Source: JABDOU01 sp041609995 (GTDB lineage: Bacteria > Actinomycetota > Acidimicrobiia > Spongiisociales > SHLN01). From it: DNA of 29,736 nt. This document shows positions 8,869-16,307 of the stretch, piece after piece; the stretch's first letter is position 1; every line of letters begins with the position of its first letter. A program made the translations under genes and the position numbers. A model generated the notes under the pieces. The model was not told the origin of the DNA. It searched no databases and was given only the letters and a program-made list of their open reading frames with translations. The stretch spans positions 1 through 29,736 of the forward strand of contig JBFIPU010000023.1 of NCBI GenBank assembly GCA_041609995.1, read 5' to 3'.

Positions 8869-8885
8869 CAGACAGGAGGACTGAG

Positions 8886-10265
8886 ATGAGCTCTTTGTCA
8901 GAGCGGGTAGCCGCCGCCAAAGCAGCCGAGTCGGGACAGACTCCCCGGCCGGGCTCCTCCAAAGGAGGAGGAGACCTGCAGGACCTCAAACGGAGGCTGC
9001 ACTTCAAGGTCGTAGAAGGCCTTGGCCCTCAGCTCTATGACCGCCAGATGAGCGACGCCGAGCTCAAGGTTCGCGTCATGGAAATGCTCGATTGGGCCCT
9101 GGACCAGGAGGAGTCCATCCCGATCTCGCGGGCGGAGCGCGACGCAATGATGCAGGAGATCTCCGATGACGTGCTCGGATACGGCCCCATCGATTCGCTC
9201 CTCAAGGACGAAGACATCACCGAGATCATGGTCAACGGGCCCCACCTCGTCTACGTGGAGCGATCGGGTCGCCTCGAGCTGGCCGCAGCTCAGTTCGTGG
9301 ACGCCACCCACCTGCGGCGCATCATCGAGAAGATCGTCAGCCAGGTAGGACGTCGAATCGACGAATCGACGCCGATGGTCGACGCCCGCCTCCCGGACGG
9401 GTCCCGTGTCAACGCCGTCGTCAAGCCTCTGGCCATCGGTGGCCCCTTTCTCACCATTCGCAAGTTCTCGGTCGATCCCCTGGTCGAAGCCGACCTCATC
9501 CGCTTCGGCTCGATGACGGAAAACGCCGCCCAGTTCCTCCGCCAGTGCATCAACGGGCGGCTCAACACGATCGTCAGCGGGGCCACCGGTTCCGGTAAGA
9601 CGACGATGCTGAATGTGTTGTCGTCCTACATCCCGACAGATGAGCGGATCGTCACGATCGAAGATGCCGCCGAATTGCAGCTTCACCAGGAACACGTGCT
9701 CAGCCTCGAGTCCCGTCCCCCCAACCTGGAGGGCAAGGGGGCTGTCTCGATTCGGGACCTCGTCAAGAACTCCCTGCGAATGCGGCCCGACCGAATCGTG
9801 GTCGGCGAGGTTCGCGGGGGAGAGTCCCTCGACATGCTGCAGGCCATGAACACTGGTCACGACGGCTCGCTCACCACCGTCCACTCCAACGCTCCGCGCG
9901 ACACACTGGCCCGGATCGAGACCATGGTGCTCATGTCGGGCATCGACATGCCGATGCGGGCAATTCGCGAGCAGGTTTCTTCGGCCGTGGACCTCATCGT
10001 CCACCTGATGCGGCTGCGGGATGGCACCCGCCGGATCACCCACATCACCGAGGTCTTGGGGATGGAGGGTGAAGTGATCACCACTCAGGATCTGTACAAG
10101 TTCGACTACGGCATGGGCGTCGACGAACACGGCAGGTACCTGGGAAGGCTCAAGGCCACCGGGGTTCGGCCCACGTTCGCCCAGGATCTGGCGGAAGCAG
10201 GATTCCCCGTTCCGCCCGAGCTGTTCGCTCCGGAGCCGTTCGCGGGCGGGCTCGACGAATTCTGA
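8886..10265 (+). CDS. cpaF: Flp pilus assembly ATPase CpaF/TadA
   Basis: A 459-residue hexameric secretion ATPase of the PilT/VirB11 superfamily (CpaF/TadA), which powers Flp pilus assembly from the cytoplasmic face. Visible motifs are the N-terminal domain DDVLGYGPIDSLLKD and EIMVNGP, Walker A GATGSGKTT with Lys238, the Asp box DERIVTIEDAAEL, Walker B-type RIVVGEVRG near 303 and the His box GHDGSLTTVHSN. The start ATG 8886 has a strong AGGAGGA at 8874-8880. The stop codon overlaps the tadB start by one base (TGATG), so the motor and its membrane partner are translationally coupled. Confidence 0.95.
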   Translation: MSSLSERVAAAKAAESGQTPRPGSSKGGGDLQDLKRRLHFKVVEGLGPQLYDRQMSDAELKVRVMEMLDWALDQEESIPISRAERDAMMQEISDDVLGYGPIDSLLKDEDITEIMVNGPHLVYVERSGRLELAAAQFVDATHLRRIIEKIVSQVGRRIDESTPMVDARLPDGSRVNAVVKPLAIGGPFLTIRKFSVDPLVEADLIRFGSMTENAAQFLRQCINGRLNTIVSGATGSGKTTMLNVLSSYIPTDERIVTIEDAAELQLHQEHVLSLESRPPNLEGKGAVSIRDLVKNSLRMRPDRIVVGEVRGGESLDMLQAMNTGHDGSLTTVHSNAPRDTLARIETMVLMSGIDMPMRAIREQVSSAVDLIVHLMRLRDGTRRITHITEVLGMEGEVITTQDLYKFDYGMGVDEHGRYLGRLKATGVRPTFAQDLAEAGFPVPPELFAPEPFAGGLDEF

Positions 10266-12160
10266 TGCTGAGGCGCCTCCTTTCCGCTCAGCTCGTGTTA
10301 CTGCTGTTGCTGGCGGTCGTGGCTGTGCCGGCGTCGGCCCAGTCGGTCGAACGCTCGGTCGATATCGTTCAGGCCAATATCACCGAGCACCCGACGGTGC
10401 GTCTGGCGGTCGACGTCGGGTCGAACTCGTTTTCGGCCGACAACCTGGCGATCACCGAAAACGGGGTACCGGTCGACTTCGAGCTCGAGAGTGTTTCCGC
10501 CATCGCGGCCGACTACCCGATGGCCATTCTCGTCGACGCGCATCCTGATCGGGTTGCTGAAGCCCAGGCGCTGGCGGGCGTGCTCATCGGCAAGAAGAAC
10601 CCGGCGGACCGCATCCGGCTGGTTCCGATCGACGCTAACCCGGGATCACAGATCTCCACCCAGAGCGAGATCCTGCTCAACATCGAGGCCAACAGCATCG
10701 CACCATCGGAGCAAACCCGCCTCTTTGATGCCCTCAACAGGCTTCCCAAACTCTTCGGGACCGACATCACTCCGCAGGTCTTCATCATCACCTCCGGTGT
10801 CGACACCGACAGCAGCGTCGAAAAGGCCGAGGCGCTGGCAGCCATCGACAGCATGGATGTCACCGTCATCGCGCTGAGCGGAGGCGAGCCGGATCCGGGC
10901 ATCCTGCAGCAGATCGGGGACCGGATCATCTCCGGTGGCGACCGTGCTGCGGTGGAATCAGCGATGGTTACAGCCGATCGACCCCAGATCAATCGCGTGG
11001 TGGTGGCGTTCGAATCAACCGTCCGCCTGGCTGAAGAGCTGAGCTTCGACGTCTCCTACCTGGAGGCCTCGACCGCAATCAACGTGCTGGTCCCCAACGT
11101 CGAAGAGGAGACGCTGGTCGAGTCATTTGCCACGTTCGAGCCTCAGCTCTCGGTGCCTCTCGTCGCCAACCCCGAACACCGGACCTGGTTCGGCGTGGGG
11201 GCCGTAGCTGCAGCTGCCATCGCCGCCGCCCTCATCGGGTGGGTGGTCTTCGAGTCCTACCGCAACTCCCAGGCCGCCCTCAGCCGGCGCCTCGAGAGCT
11301 ACGTGTCCAAGTCCAATGTCGAGGAAGCCGAAGAGGACTCCGGGACGATCCTCGGCAAACTCCCCGGCTTCGGCTTGCTGTCCCAGCGGGCGGAAGGGTT
11401 CGCCTCTGACCGCGGCTTGATGCAGCCGATCTCCAACCTGCTCGAGTCGGCCAACCTGCCCTGGCGGCCGGGAGAGGCGGTGGCATTCGCCCTCACCTCA
11501 TCGGTGATCATCGCACTGGCAGTTGGCCTCTGGGTCGAATCGATTGCCGCCGGTCTCTTGACCGCGGTGGCGCTGGTCGCCGTCGTGTACGTGGTGGTGA
11601 ACCAGATTGCGGCACGTGACCGAAAGAAGTTCGAGGAACAGCTCCCGAGCGTGCTCGGTTTGCTGGCAACTTCGCTGCGCTCCGGGCAGTCGTTCCTTCA
11701 GGCCATGGAAGCCGTTGCCGCCGAGGCCCCCCAGCCCACGGCACGCGAATACAACCGGGCAGTTGCCGAAGTGCGCCTTGGCCGAACCGTTGGCTCCGCC
11801 ATGAGCGGCATCAGTCAGCGGATGAACTCGAGCGACTTCGAATGGGTCGTCATGTCCACCGAGATTCAGCGGGAGGTCGGAGGCAACCTGGCCGAGGTGC
11901 TCGACATCGTGAGTGACACGATGCTGCAGCGCACGCGCCTGCGACGGGAAGTGCGAGCCCTGTCGGCCGAAGGCCGCTTCAGCGCCGGCATCCTCCTGTT
12001 GATGCCCATCTTTCTCGTGATGTTCCTATACGTGAACAACCGCCCGTATCTCATGCAACTGACGGCGTCCACCACCGGTTGGATCCTGGTCGGGGTCTGC
12101 CTCGGCCTCATGGCAGGGGCGATCGCCTGGGTCCGCAAGATCGTGGACATCGAGGTGTAA
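10265..12160 (+). CDS. tadB: TadB-like inner-membrane protein with N-terminal secreted vWA-like domain
   Basis: A 631-residue fusion. Residues 1-25 form a signal peptide (hydrophobic run, then PASA before Gln26). About 35-240 resembles a von Willebrand A fold (YPMAILVDAHPD, then VFIITSGVDTDSS), but the metal site is degenerate: D91-A-H-P-D95 stands in place of DxSxS. A membrane helix lies at about 308-330 and further hydrophobic segments at about 402-450. The T2SS GspF/TadB domain follows from about 456 (EQLPSVLGLLATSLRSGQSF, later EVGGNLAEVLDIVSDTM), with two C-terminal helices. TadB normally lacks the first 300 residues. The fusion would place an adhesion-like or protein-binding domain outside the cell, tied to the assembly platform. 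The reading frame is continuous, so it is not two genes. The downstream partner is tadC. Confidence 0.88.
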   Translation: MLRRLLSAQLVLLLLLAVVAVPASAQSVERSVDIVQANITEHPTVRLAVDVGSNSFSADNLAITENGVPVDFELESVSAIAADYPMAILVDAHPDRVAEAQALAGVLIGKKNPADRIRLVPIDANPGSQISTQSEILLNIEANSIAPSEQTRLFDALNRLPKLFGTDITPQVFIITSGVDTDSSVEKAEALAAIDSMDVTVIALSGGEPDPGILQQIGDRIISGGDRAAVESAMVTADRPQINRVVVAFESTVRLAEELSFDVSYLEASTAINVLVPNVEEETLVESFATFEPQLSVPLVANPEHRTWFGVGAVAAAAIAAALIGWVVFESYRNSQAALSRRLESYVSKSNVEEAEEDSGTILGKLPGFGLLSQRAEGFASDRGLMQPISNLLESANLPWRPGEAVAFALTSSVIIALAVGLWVESIAAGLLTAVALVAVVYVVVNQIAARDRKKFEEQLPSVLGLLATSLRSGQSFLQAMEAVAAEAPQPTAREYNRAVAEVRLGRTVGSAMSGISQRMNSSDFEWVVMSTEIQREVGGNLAEVLDIVSDTMLQRTRLRREVRALSAEGRFSAGILLLMPIFLVMFLYVNNRPYLMQLTASTTGWILVGVCLGLMAGAIAWVRKIVDIEV

Positions 12161-12162
12161 TG

Positions 12163-13101
12163 ATGGATCCGGCACTTTTGCAGATGACAGCGGCCGGATC
12201 GGTCGTCGCGCTCGTGGGCCTCACGTCGTACGCGGTCGGTTCTGGGTTTGTTTCCGCCCGAGCCACCACCAAGGAACGCCTTGCCACCTATGGCCGGCGC
12301 ATCGCAGCACAGGTCGAGGCCAACCGCGATGACGAGATGGAGCGTCCATTTACCGAACGCGTGATCGCACCCATACTCGAACGGTTCGGCGGCCTGTTCA
12401 CCCGGTGGACGCCCGTCTCGTGGATCGAACGCACCGAGCAGAGGATCCTCATGGCCGGCAATCCGGGCAACCTCGACGCCTCGACGTTCGCCATCATCAA
12501 GGTCGGCGCCGTGATCCTTGCCATTCTGGTGTGGGGCTTGGCCCAGGGTGGCCAGGAGCCGGGTATGAAAATTCTGATGCTCGGGTTGCTGGTGTTTGGG
12601 GGCGTTTTCGGGCCCGACGCCTGGCTCAACCGCACGATCGATGATCGCAATACCGCTATCCGGTCGCAGCTTCCTGACGTGCTGGATCTTCTGGTGATCT
12701 CGGTCGAAGCCGGTCTCGGCTTCGACGCTGCTCTCGCCCGAGTCGTGAAGGTCGTCCCCGGTGAGCTCAGCGACGAGTTTCATCGCATGATCCAGGAGAC
12801 GCGCGTCGGGGTGGCTCGCCGGACGGCGATGCGCAACCTGCGCGACCGTACCGGGGTCGACGAGCTGCGTGGATTCCTGCTCGCCATGATGCAGGCAGAG
12901 GCATTCGGCGTTTCGATTGCGCGGACGCTGCGTGTTCAGGCCGACGAAATGCGAATCAAGCGTCGCCAGATCGCACAGGAGAAGGCACACGCCGCGCCGG
13001 TGAAACTGATCGGCCCGCTGGTGTTGCTCATCATGGTGATCTTCATCGTGCTCCTGGGCCCAGCTGTGCTGAGCATCCAGGAATCAGGCTTATTCGGCTA
13101 G
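12163..13101 (+). CDS. tadC: Flp pilus assembly inner-membrane protein TadC
   Basis: A 312-residue T2SSF-domain protein, the second platform subunit with TadB. An N-terminal helix at about residues 8-30, a hydrophobic segment around 105-150, the cytoplasmic motif RSQLPDVLDLLVISVEAGLG and FGVSIARTLRVQADEMR are followed by a C-terminal helix. Two adjacent ATG codons (12160 and 12163) compete. The first overlaps the tadB stop codon (TAATG). The second has better spacing from GAGG at 12152-12155, so I use it. It is the last gene of the operon. Its 3' end overlaps the 3' end of convergent coaE by 12 bp, leaving no room for a separate terminator. Confidence 0.9.
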   Translation: MDPALLQMTAAGSVVALVGLTSYAVGSGFVSARATTKERLATYGRRIAAQVEANRDDEMERPFTERVIAPILERFGGLFTRWTPVSWIERTEQRILMAGNPGNLDASTFAIIKVGAVILAILVWGLAQGGQEPGMKILMLGLLVFGGVFGPDAWLNRTIDDRNTAIRSQLPDVLDLLVISVEAGLGFDAALARVVKVVPGELSDEFHRMIQETRVGVARRTAMRNLRDRTGVDELRGFLLAMMQAEAFGVSIARTLRVQADEMRIKRRQIAQEKAHAAPVKLIGPLVLLIMVIFIVLLGPAVLSIQESGLFG

Positions 13102-13683
13102 ATCGGACCCCGGTGCCGTTCGGAGGGTCACCAACAACTCCGTCACAGCGGAGCGCAGTTCTGCCATGCTCCCGTCGTTGGTGATGACGTGATCGGCCTC
13201 GTCCCGCCAGGCGGCGTCGGTCGGCTGGGCGGCCATGCGCCCCTCGATATCGTGGCTATCCATGCCGCGGGCCAACAGCCGCGCCCGGCGGGTGTCAGAG
13301 TCGGCGACCACGGCCACCCGTACCCATTCATCACCGAGGAAGCGGGCCATGACGGGGATCTCGACCACGAACAGAGCGGTGTGGACGAGCCGGGTGATCT
13401 CGCGGATCTTGCGACCGATGGCGGGATGGGTGATGGCCTCCAGGCGGGCCAGCTCCGCAGGGTCGGCGAAGACGATTTCGGCGAGACGTCCGCGGTCGAT
13501 GCGGTCGTTGTCGACCACCTGGGGCCATTGCTCCGCCACGGCGCTGAAGGCTTCTCCCTCAGGCCGAAGCACGAAATGGCCGATCTCATCTGCATGGACC
13601 ACCGCCGCGCCCCCCTCGAGCATGATCCCGGTCACGGTGCTTTTCCCCGAGGCGATGCCGCCCGACACAATGACTCCGACCAT
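13090..13683 (-). CDS. coaE: Dephospho-CoA kinase
   Basis: A 197-residue enzyme that phosphorylates dephospho-CoA at the 3' hydroxyl, the last step of CoA synthesis. The P-loop GGIASGKST is at residues 8-16, and HADEIGHFVLRPEGEA, RLEAITHPAIGRKI and RLLARGMDSHDIEGRMAAQ are family hallmarks. The protein lacks the GrpB-like C-terminal extension of mycobacterial CoaE. In actinobacteria coaE usually sits on the same strand just after rpsA. Here it has been separated from rpsA by the Tad operon and faces the other way. The start is fixed by a TACAGT element 6 nt upstream and the absence of a Shine-Dalgarno sequence, suggesting a leaderless message. Confidence 0.95.
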   Translation of the reverse strand: MVGVIVSGGIASGKSTVTGIMLEGGAAVVHADEIGHFVLRPEGEAFSAVAEQWPQVVDNDRIDRGRLAEIVFADPAELARLEAITHPAIGRKIREITRLVHTALFVVEIPVMARFLGDEWVRVAVVADSDTRRARLLARGMDSHDIEGRMAAQPTDAAWRDEADHVITNDGSMAELRSAVTELLVTLRTAPGSDLAE

Positions 13684-13689
13684 CGGGTC

Positions 13690-13695
13690 ACTGTA
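13690..13695 (-). promoter_or_regulatory. Candidate leaderless -10 element for coaE
   Basis: On the minus strand TACAGT ends 6 nt before the coaE ATG. It overlaps by two base pairs the plus-strand TAGCCT that serves the sensor kinase gene, so the two promoters cannot be melted independently. Confidence 0.5.
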
Positions 13696-13699
13696 GCCT
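13694..13699 (+). promoter_or_regulatory. Candidate leaderless -10 element for the sensor kinase gene
   Basis: TAGCCT lies 7 nt before ATG 13707. It shares the TA at 13694-13695 with the coaE -10 on the other strand. This spacing favours ATG 13707 over the in-frame ATG at 13701. Confidence 0.42.
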
Positions 13700-13706
13700 G
13701 ATGGCC

Positions 13707-15197
13707 ATGTGGGATCGGGCGTCCGACTGGGAGGACCGGTTCGACCGGGTATTGACGGTCGTGCAATGGACCGCGCTCGGCCTGGGGGTGCTGGTGTCGG
13801 TGATCCAGATGGGCACCGGCCCCGCCATCGTGGCGGCGGGTCTCATCGCAGCCGGGTTCATCGTGACATATCAAAGCATTCGTCCTTCCGTTCGCCGCTC
13901 GCGCTGGGCCCGCGAGGTGCTCGCCGTGGGTGGCACCGTGGCGTCGATGATGGCGGTGCTGTTGACGGGGCGAACGGAGAGCCCATACCTGCTGCTGACG
14001 ATCACTCCCGTGTTCTTTGCCAGCGCCGTTGCCGGTTGGCGGCTGGGGCTCGAGACAGCGGTACTGTCGATCGCGGCGCTGGTGCTGATCGGTGGGCTCG
14101 ACCAGGCCCTGGCACCCCAGGTGTTGGGCTGGACCGGACTGTATCTGCTGATCGCAGTGTTGCTGTCCTATGCCCGCTATCTGCTCGTCGAGGCCAACAT
14201 GACGGCGGAGGCCTTGTTGGAGGCCAGCGATGAATCCCAGAGTCACATCGAGCGGTTGCAAAGCGCCAACCAGTTGCTACGGCGGTTGAATGCCATGGCG
14301 GAGGGGGCCGAGCTCAACCCGGTTTCCGTGGGGGAGACGGCGCTCGAACATCTTTCGTCTCTGGTCGAATACCAGATCGGTCAGGTGGCGATTTCCGGCA
14401 AAGACGGACCAGTCGTGGTGGCCCGGTCCGGGCACGGAGAGCCGACGCACGACCTCAGAATCCCTCTCTCGGTGGGCAACCGCGAGGTGGGCATCGTGAT
14501 TCTCGGCCGCGGCCACGAATTCGAGTATCACGAGCGCTCGGTGGTCGAGAACGGCGTGCGGCCGATGGCGCTTGCCTTCTCCAACATTCTCATTCTGCAG
14601 GAGATCGCTTGGCGGGCGGTCCAGGAAGAGCGCGTCCGACTGGCCCGCGACCTTCACGACGAGATCGGCCCTTCTCTCGCCTCCCTGGGCCTGGGTCTCG
14701 ACGTCGCCATGCTGCAGGCGGACCCGGCCCAGAGCGGGGAGCTCGAGGCTCTGCGATCGAACGTGGCGGGCCTCGTGGAAGAAGTGAGAGCGACTGTGGC
14801 CGATCTGCGCCAAAGCGAGAGGATCTCCCTGTTGCGACATGCCCGCGGGCTGGCCACCGACTACCCCGACTCGAAAATCGTCGTCGACCTCCAGGAACGA
14901 CGCGGCCCGCGTGCCGTCCTCGGCAATGAGGCCGTGTCGCTGATGAGTGAGGCGGTGCGCAACGCCGTGCGCCACTCCGGCGCCGACGAAATCCGCATTT
15001 CCGGACTCGTTGACCGCGATATCGGCTCGATCCGAATCAGCGACGATGGGGTCGGCTTCGACCCCGGTATACCGGTGGACAAACACTACGGTGTTGTCGG
15101 AATGCGGGAACGAGCGCGAAAAATGGATGCCCAGCTCGTGATCGAGAGTGCCCCCGGGATGGGCACCTCCATCATGGTGGAATGGGATCATCGATGA
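13707..15197 (+). CDS. NarL-type sensor histidine kinase
   Basis: A 496-residue membrane histidine kinase. The first 165 or so residues hold five or six hydrophobic segments. A short coiled region and a GAF-like domain (about 190-300) follow. The HisKA_3 dimerisation box ARDLHDEIGPSLASL has the phospho-acceptor His317, and the HATPase_c domain shows the N box EAVRNAVRHSG (Asn419), DDGVGFDP and HYGVVGMRERA. The signal it senses cannot be read from the sequence. The stop codon overlaps the next start by ATGA, pairing it with the LuxR-type regulator. It lies between the Tad operon and flp, so control of pilus genes is plausible but not shown. ATG 13707 is preferred on promoter spacing; ATG 13701 would add two residues. 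Confidence 0.9.
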   Translation: MWDRASDWEDRFDRVLTVVQWTALGLGVLVSVIQMGTGPAIVAAGLIAAGFIVTYQSIRPSVRRSRWAREVLAVGGTVASMMAVLLTGRTESPYLLLTITPVFFASAVAGWRLGLETAVLSIAALVLIGGLDQALAPQVLGWTGLYLLIAVLLSYARYLLVEANMTAEALLEASDESQSHIERLQSANQLLRRLNAMAEGAELNPVSVGETALEHLSSLVEYQIGQVAISGKDGPVVVARSGHGEPTHDLRIPLSVGNREVGIVILGRGHEFEYHERSVVENGVRPMALAFSNILILQEIAWRAVQEERVRLARDLHDEIGPSLASLGLGLDVAMLQADPAQSGELEALRSNVAGLVEEVRATVADLRQSERISLLRHARGLATDYPDSKIVVDLQERRGPRAVLGNEAVSLMSEAVRNAVRHSGADEIRISGLVDRDIGSIRISDDGVGFDPGIPVDKHYGVVGMRERARKMDAQLVIESAPGMGTSIMVEWDHR

Positions 15198-15805
15198 TTC
15201 GGGTCCTCATCGCCGATGATCATGACCTCTTGCGCGAAGGGCTCGAACAGGCCCTGGGGGCGGTGCCGGACATCCAGGTGCTGGGAACCGCTTCGTCCGG
15301 CAAGGACCTGATGGACCGCTTGGAAGAAGTCACGCCGGACGTCATCATGGTCGACGTCGACATGCCGGAGATGACGGGGCTCGACGCCCTCCGTCAGCTC
15401 AAAGATCGGCCGCCTGCGATCGTGGTCACCATGCATGAATCTCCGGTGGTACTCGACCAGGCAGTGGAGGCGGGCGCCGTGGGCTTCCTCTCGAAATCAA
15501 CTCCGCTGCCCAGGCTGGCGGCGGCGATGCGAGCGGCTGCCGCCGGCGAAGGCTTCATCGACGCCGATTACGACCTCACCGATCACATGGAGCCGGTGCT
15601 CGACCCGGGCGCCGCCGCCCTGACGGCGCGGGAACGGGAGCTGCTGTCGCTGCTCGCCACCGGGGTGTCGTCGACCCACGAGCTGGCCGACAAGCTGTTC
15701 ATCTCCCAGAAGACGGTGAAGAACCACCTGGCCTCGATTTACGACAAGCTGGCAGTCAGCGATCGCGCCCAGGCGGCGGTCGAGGCCATCCGCCTCGGTT
15801 TGTAG
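15194..15805 (+). CDS. NarL/LuxR-family response regulator
   Basis: A 203-residue regulator. The receiver domain (1-120) has the acidic pair DDH at residues 8-10, the phospho-acceptor Asp54 in MVDVDMPEMTG, and the switch Thr and Lys in VVTMHES and FLSKSTPLP. The C-terminal LuxR-type helix-turn-helix (about 140-203) has LTARERELLSLLATG and SQKTVKNHLASIYDKL. The start at ATG 15194 gives the ATGA overlap with the kinase; an in-frame ATG at 15182 is less likely. Its targets are unknown. The closest downstream gene is flp, 142 bp away. Confidence 0.93.
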   Translation: MIRVLIADDHDLLREGLEQALGAVPDIQVLGTASSGKDLMDRLEEVTPDVIMVDVDMPEMTGLDALRQLKDRPPAIVVTMHESPVVLDQAVEAGAVGFLSKSTPLPRLAAAMRAAAAGEGFIDADYDLTDHMEPVLDPGAAALTARERELLSLLATGVSSTHELADKLFISQKTVKNHLASIYDKLAVSDRAQAAVEAIRLGL

Positions 15806-15811
15806 CCGTTT

Positions 15812-15889
15812 CCCCGGTATCTAGTCCTTCCGGGCAGGGGAGCATGGTCCGTAAAAATCTGGTGCTTCCGACCCATGGAGGCGTCTCCC
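15812..15889 (+). promoter_or_regulatory. Foldable leader region upstream of flp
   Basis: Several pairing arms lie in the 142-bp gap before flp. CCCGG (15813-15817) can pair with CCGGG (15830-15834). A nested structure has outer stem GGGAG (15838-15842) with CTCCC (15885-15889) and inner stem CATGGTC (15843-15849) with GACCCATG (15870-15877, one bulged C). The inner loop is A-rich. It fits no riboswitch consensus I know, and no clear promoter is visible. Confidence 0.35.
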
Positions 15890-15947
15890 GAATCGGCCGT
15901 ACATTGACCTACGAAAGGTACGCACACGCACCCAAGGAGACAATCCA

Positions 15948-16151
15948 ATGCTCAAGGCTTATACCAAGTTCATGGTGTATCGCAACACTGACGAAGGCGC
16001 CTCGATGGTGGAGTACGCCATGCTCGTCGTTCTGATCGCCGTGGTGGCCATGGTCGCCGTCCGCGCCGTTGGTGACAACGTCGATGAGACCTTCGACACC
16101 GTCAACACCCAGATCGACAACGCCCAGGGTGGTGGAGCGACCACTAACTAG
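15948..16151 (+). CDS. flp: Flp/Fap-type pilin subunit
   Basis: A 67-residue Flp prepilin, the structural subunit of the Tad pilus. A 17-residue basic leader ends at Gly17. The mature protein starts ASMVEYAMLVVLI, with the family-defining Glu5 and Tyr6, followed by one hydrophobic helix and a short Asp/Asn-rich, Gly-ending tail. AAGGAGA at 15934-15940 is a strong ribosome binding site 7 nt before the ATG, fitting a highly expressed subunit. The gene is followed at once by a strong terminator, so it is its own unit, unlike operons that begin with flp. The prepilin peptidase needed to process it is not in this window. Confidence 0.95.
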   Translation: MLKAYTKFMVYRNTDEGASMVEYAMLVVLIAVVAMVAVRAVGDNVDETFDTVNTQIDNAQGGGATTN

Positions 16152-16170
16152 TCCTGGGGACTAAACAGCT

Positions 16171-16202
16171 GAAGGAGCCCGGCGTCATCGCCGGGCTCCT
16201 TC
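16171..16202 (+). terminator. Intrinsic terminator of flp
   Basis: A perfect 14-bp GC-rich stem (arms 16171-16184 and 16189-16202) closes a TCAT loop, followed by a pyrimidine-rich stretch and a T run at 16218-16223. It is the clearest terminator in the window and lies 20 bp past the flp stop codon. Confidence 0.88.
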
Positions 16203-16294
16203 TCTTGTGCTGGGTACTTTTTTCCCATCGGACCGGCTGGAGCTTTCGACAAGCATGGGGCCAGGTCTTCGAGATTCTTGTCCGTGCCTCGGCG

Positions 16295-16300
16295 TACACT
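16295..16300 (+). promoter_or_regulatory. Candidate leaderless -10 element for uvrB
   Basis: TACACT lies 7 nt before ATG 16308, with no Shine-Dalgarno sequence. This supports 16308 rather than the in-frame TTG at 16278 as the uvrB start. No SOS-box-like GAAC-N4-GTTC is seen upstream. Confidence 0.5.
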
Positions 16301-16307
16301 CCCGTCC

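Noticed and set aside
15838..15889. The flp leader as a c-di-GMP riboswitch
   Set aside because: The conserved c-di-GMP riboswitch segments and tetraloop/receptor pattern are not present, so only an unclassified foldable region is claimed.
16201..16294. A small gene or tRNA between the flp terminator and uvrB
   Set aside because: No tRNA arms or TTCGA loop, and no start codon with a ribosome binding site; it looks like plain promoter-proximal spacer.
16278..16307. TTG at 16278 as the uvrB start
   Set aside because: The added residues fall over the TACACT element, no ribosome binding site is present, and ATG 16308 matches the usual UvrB N-terminus.
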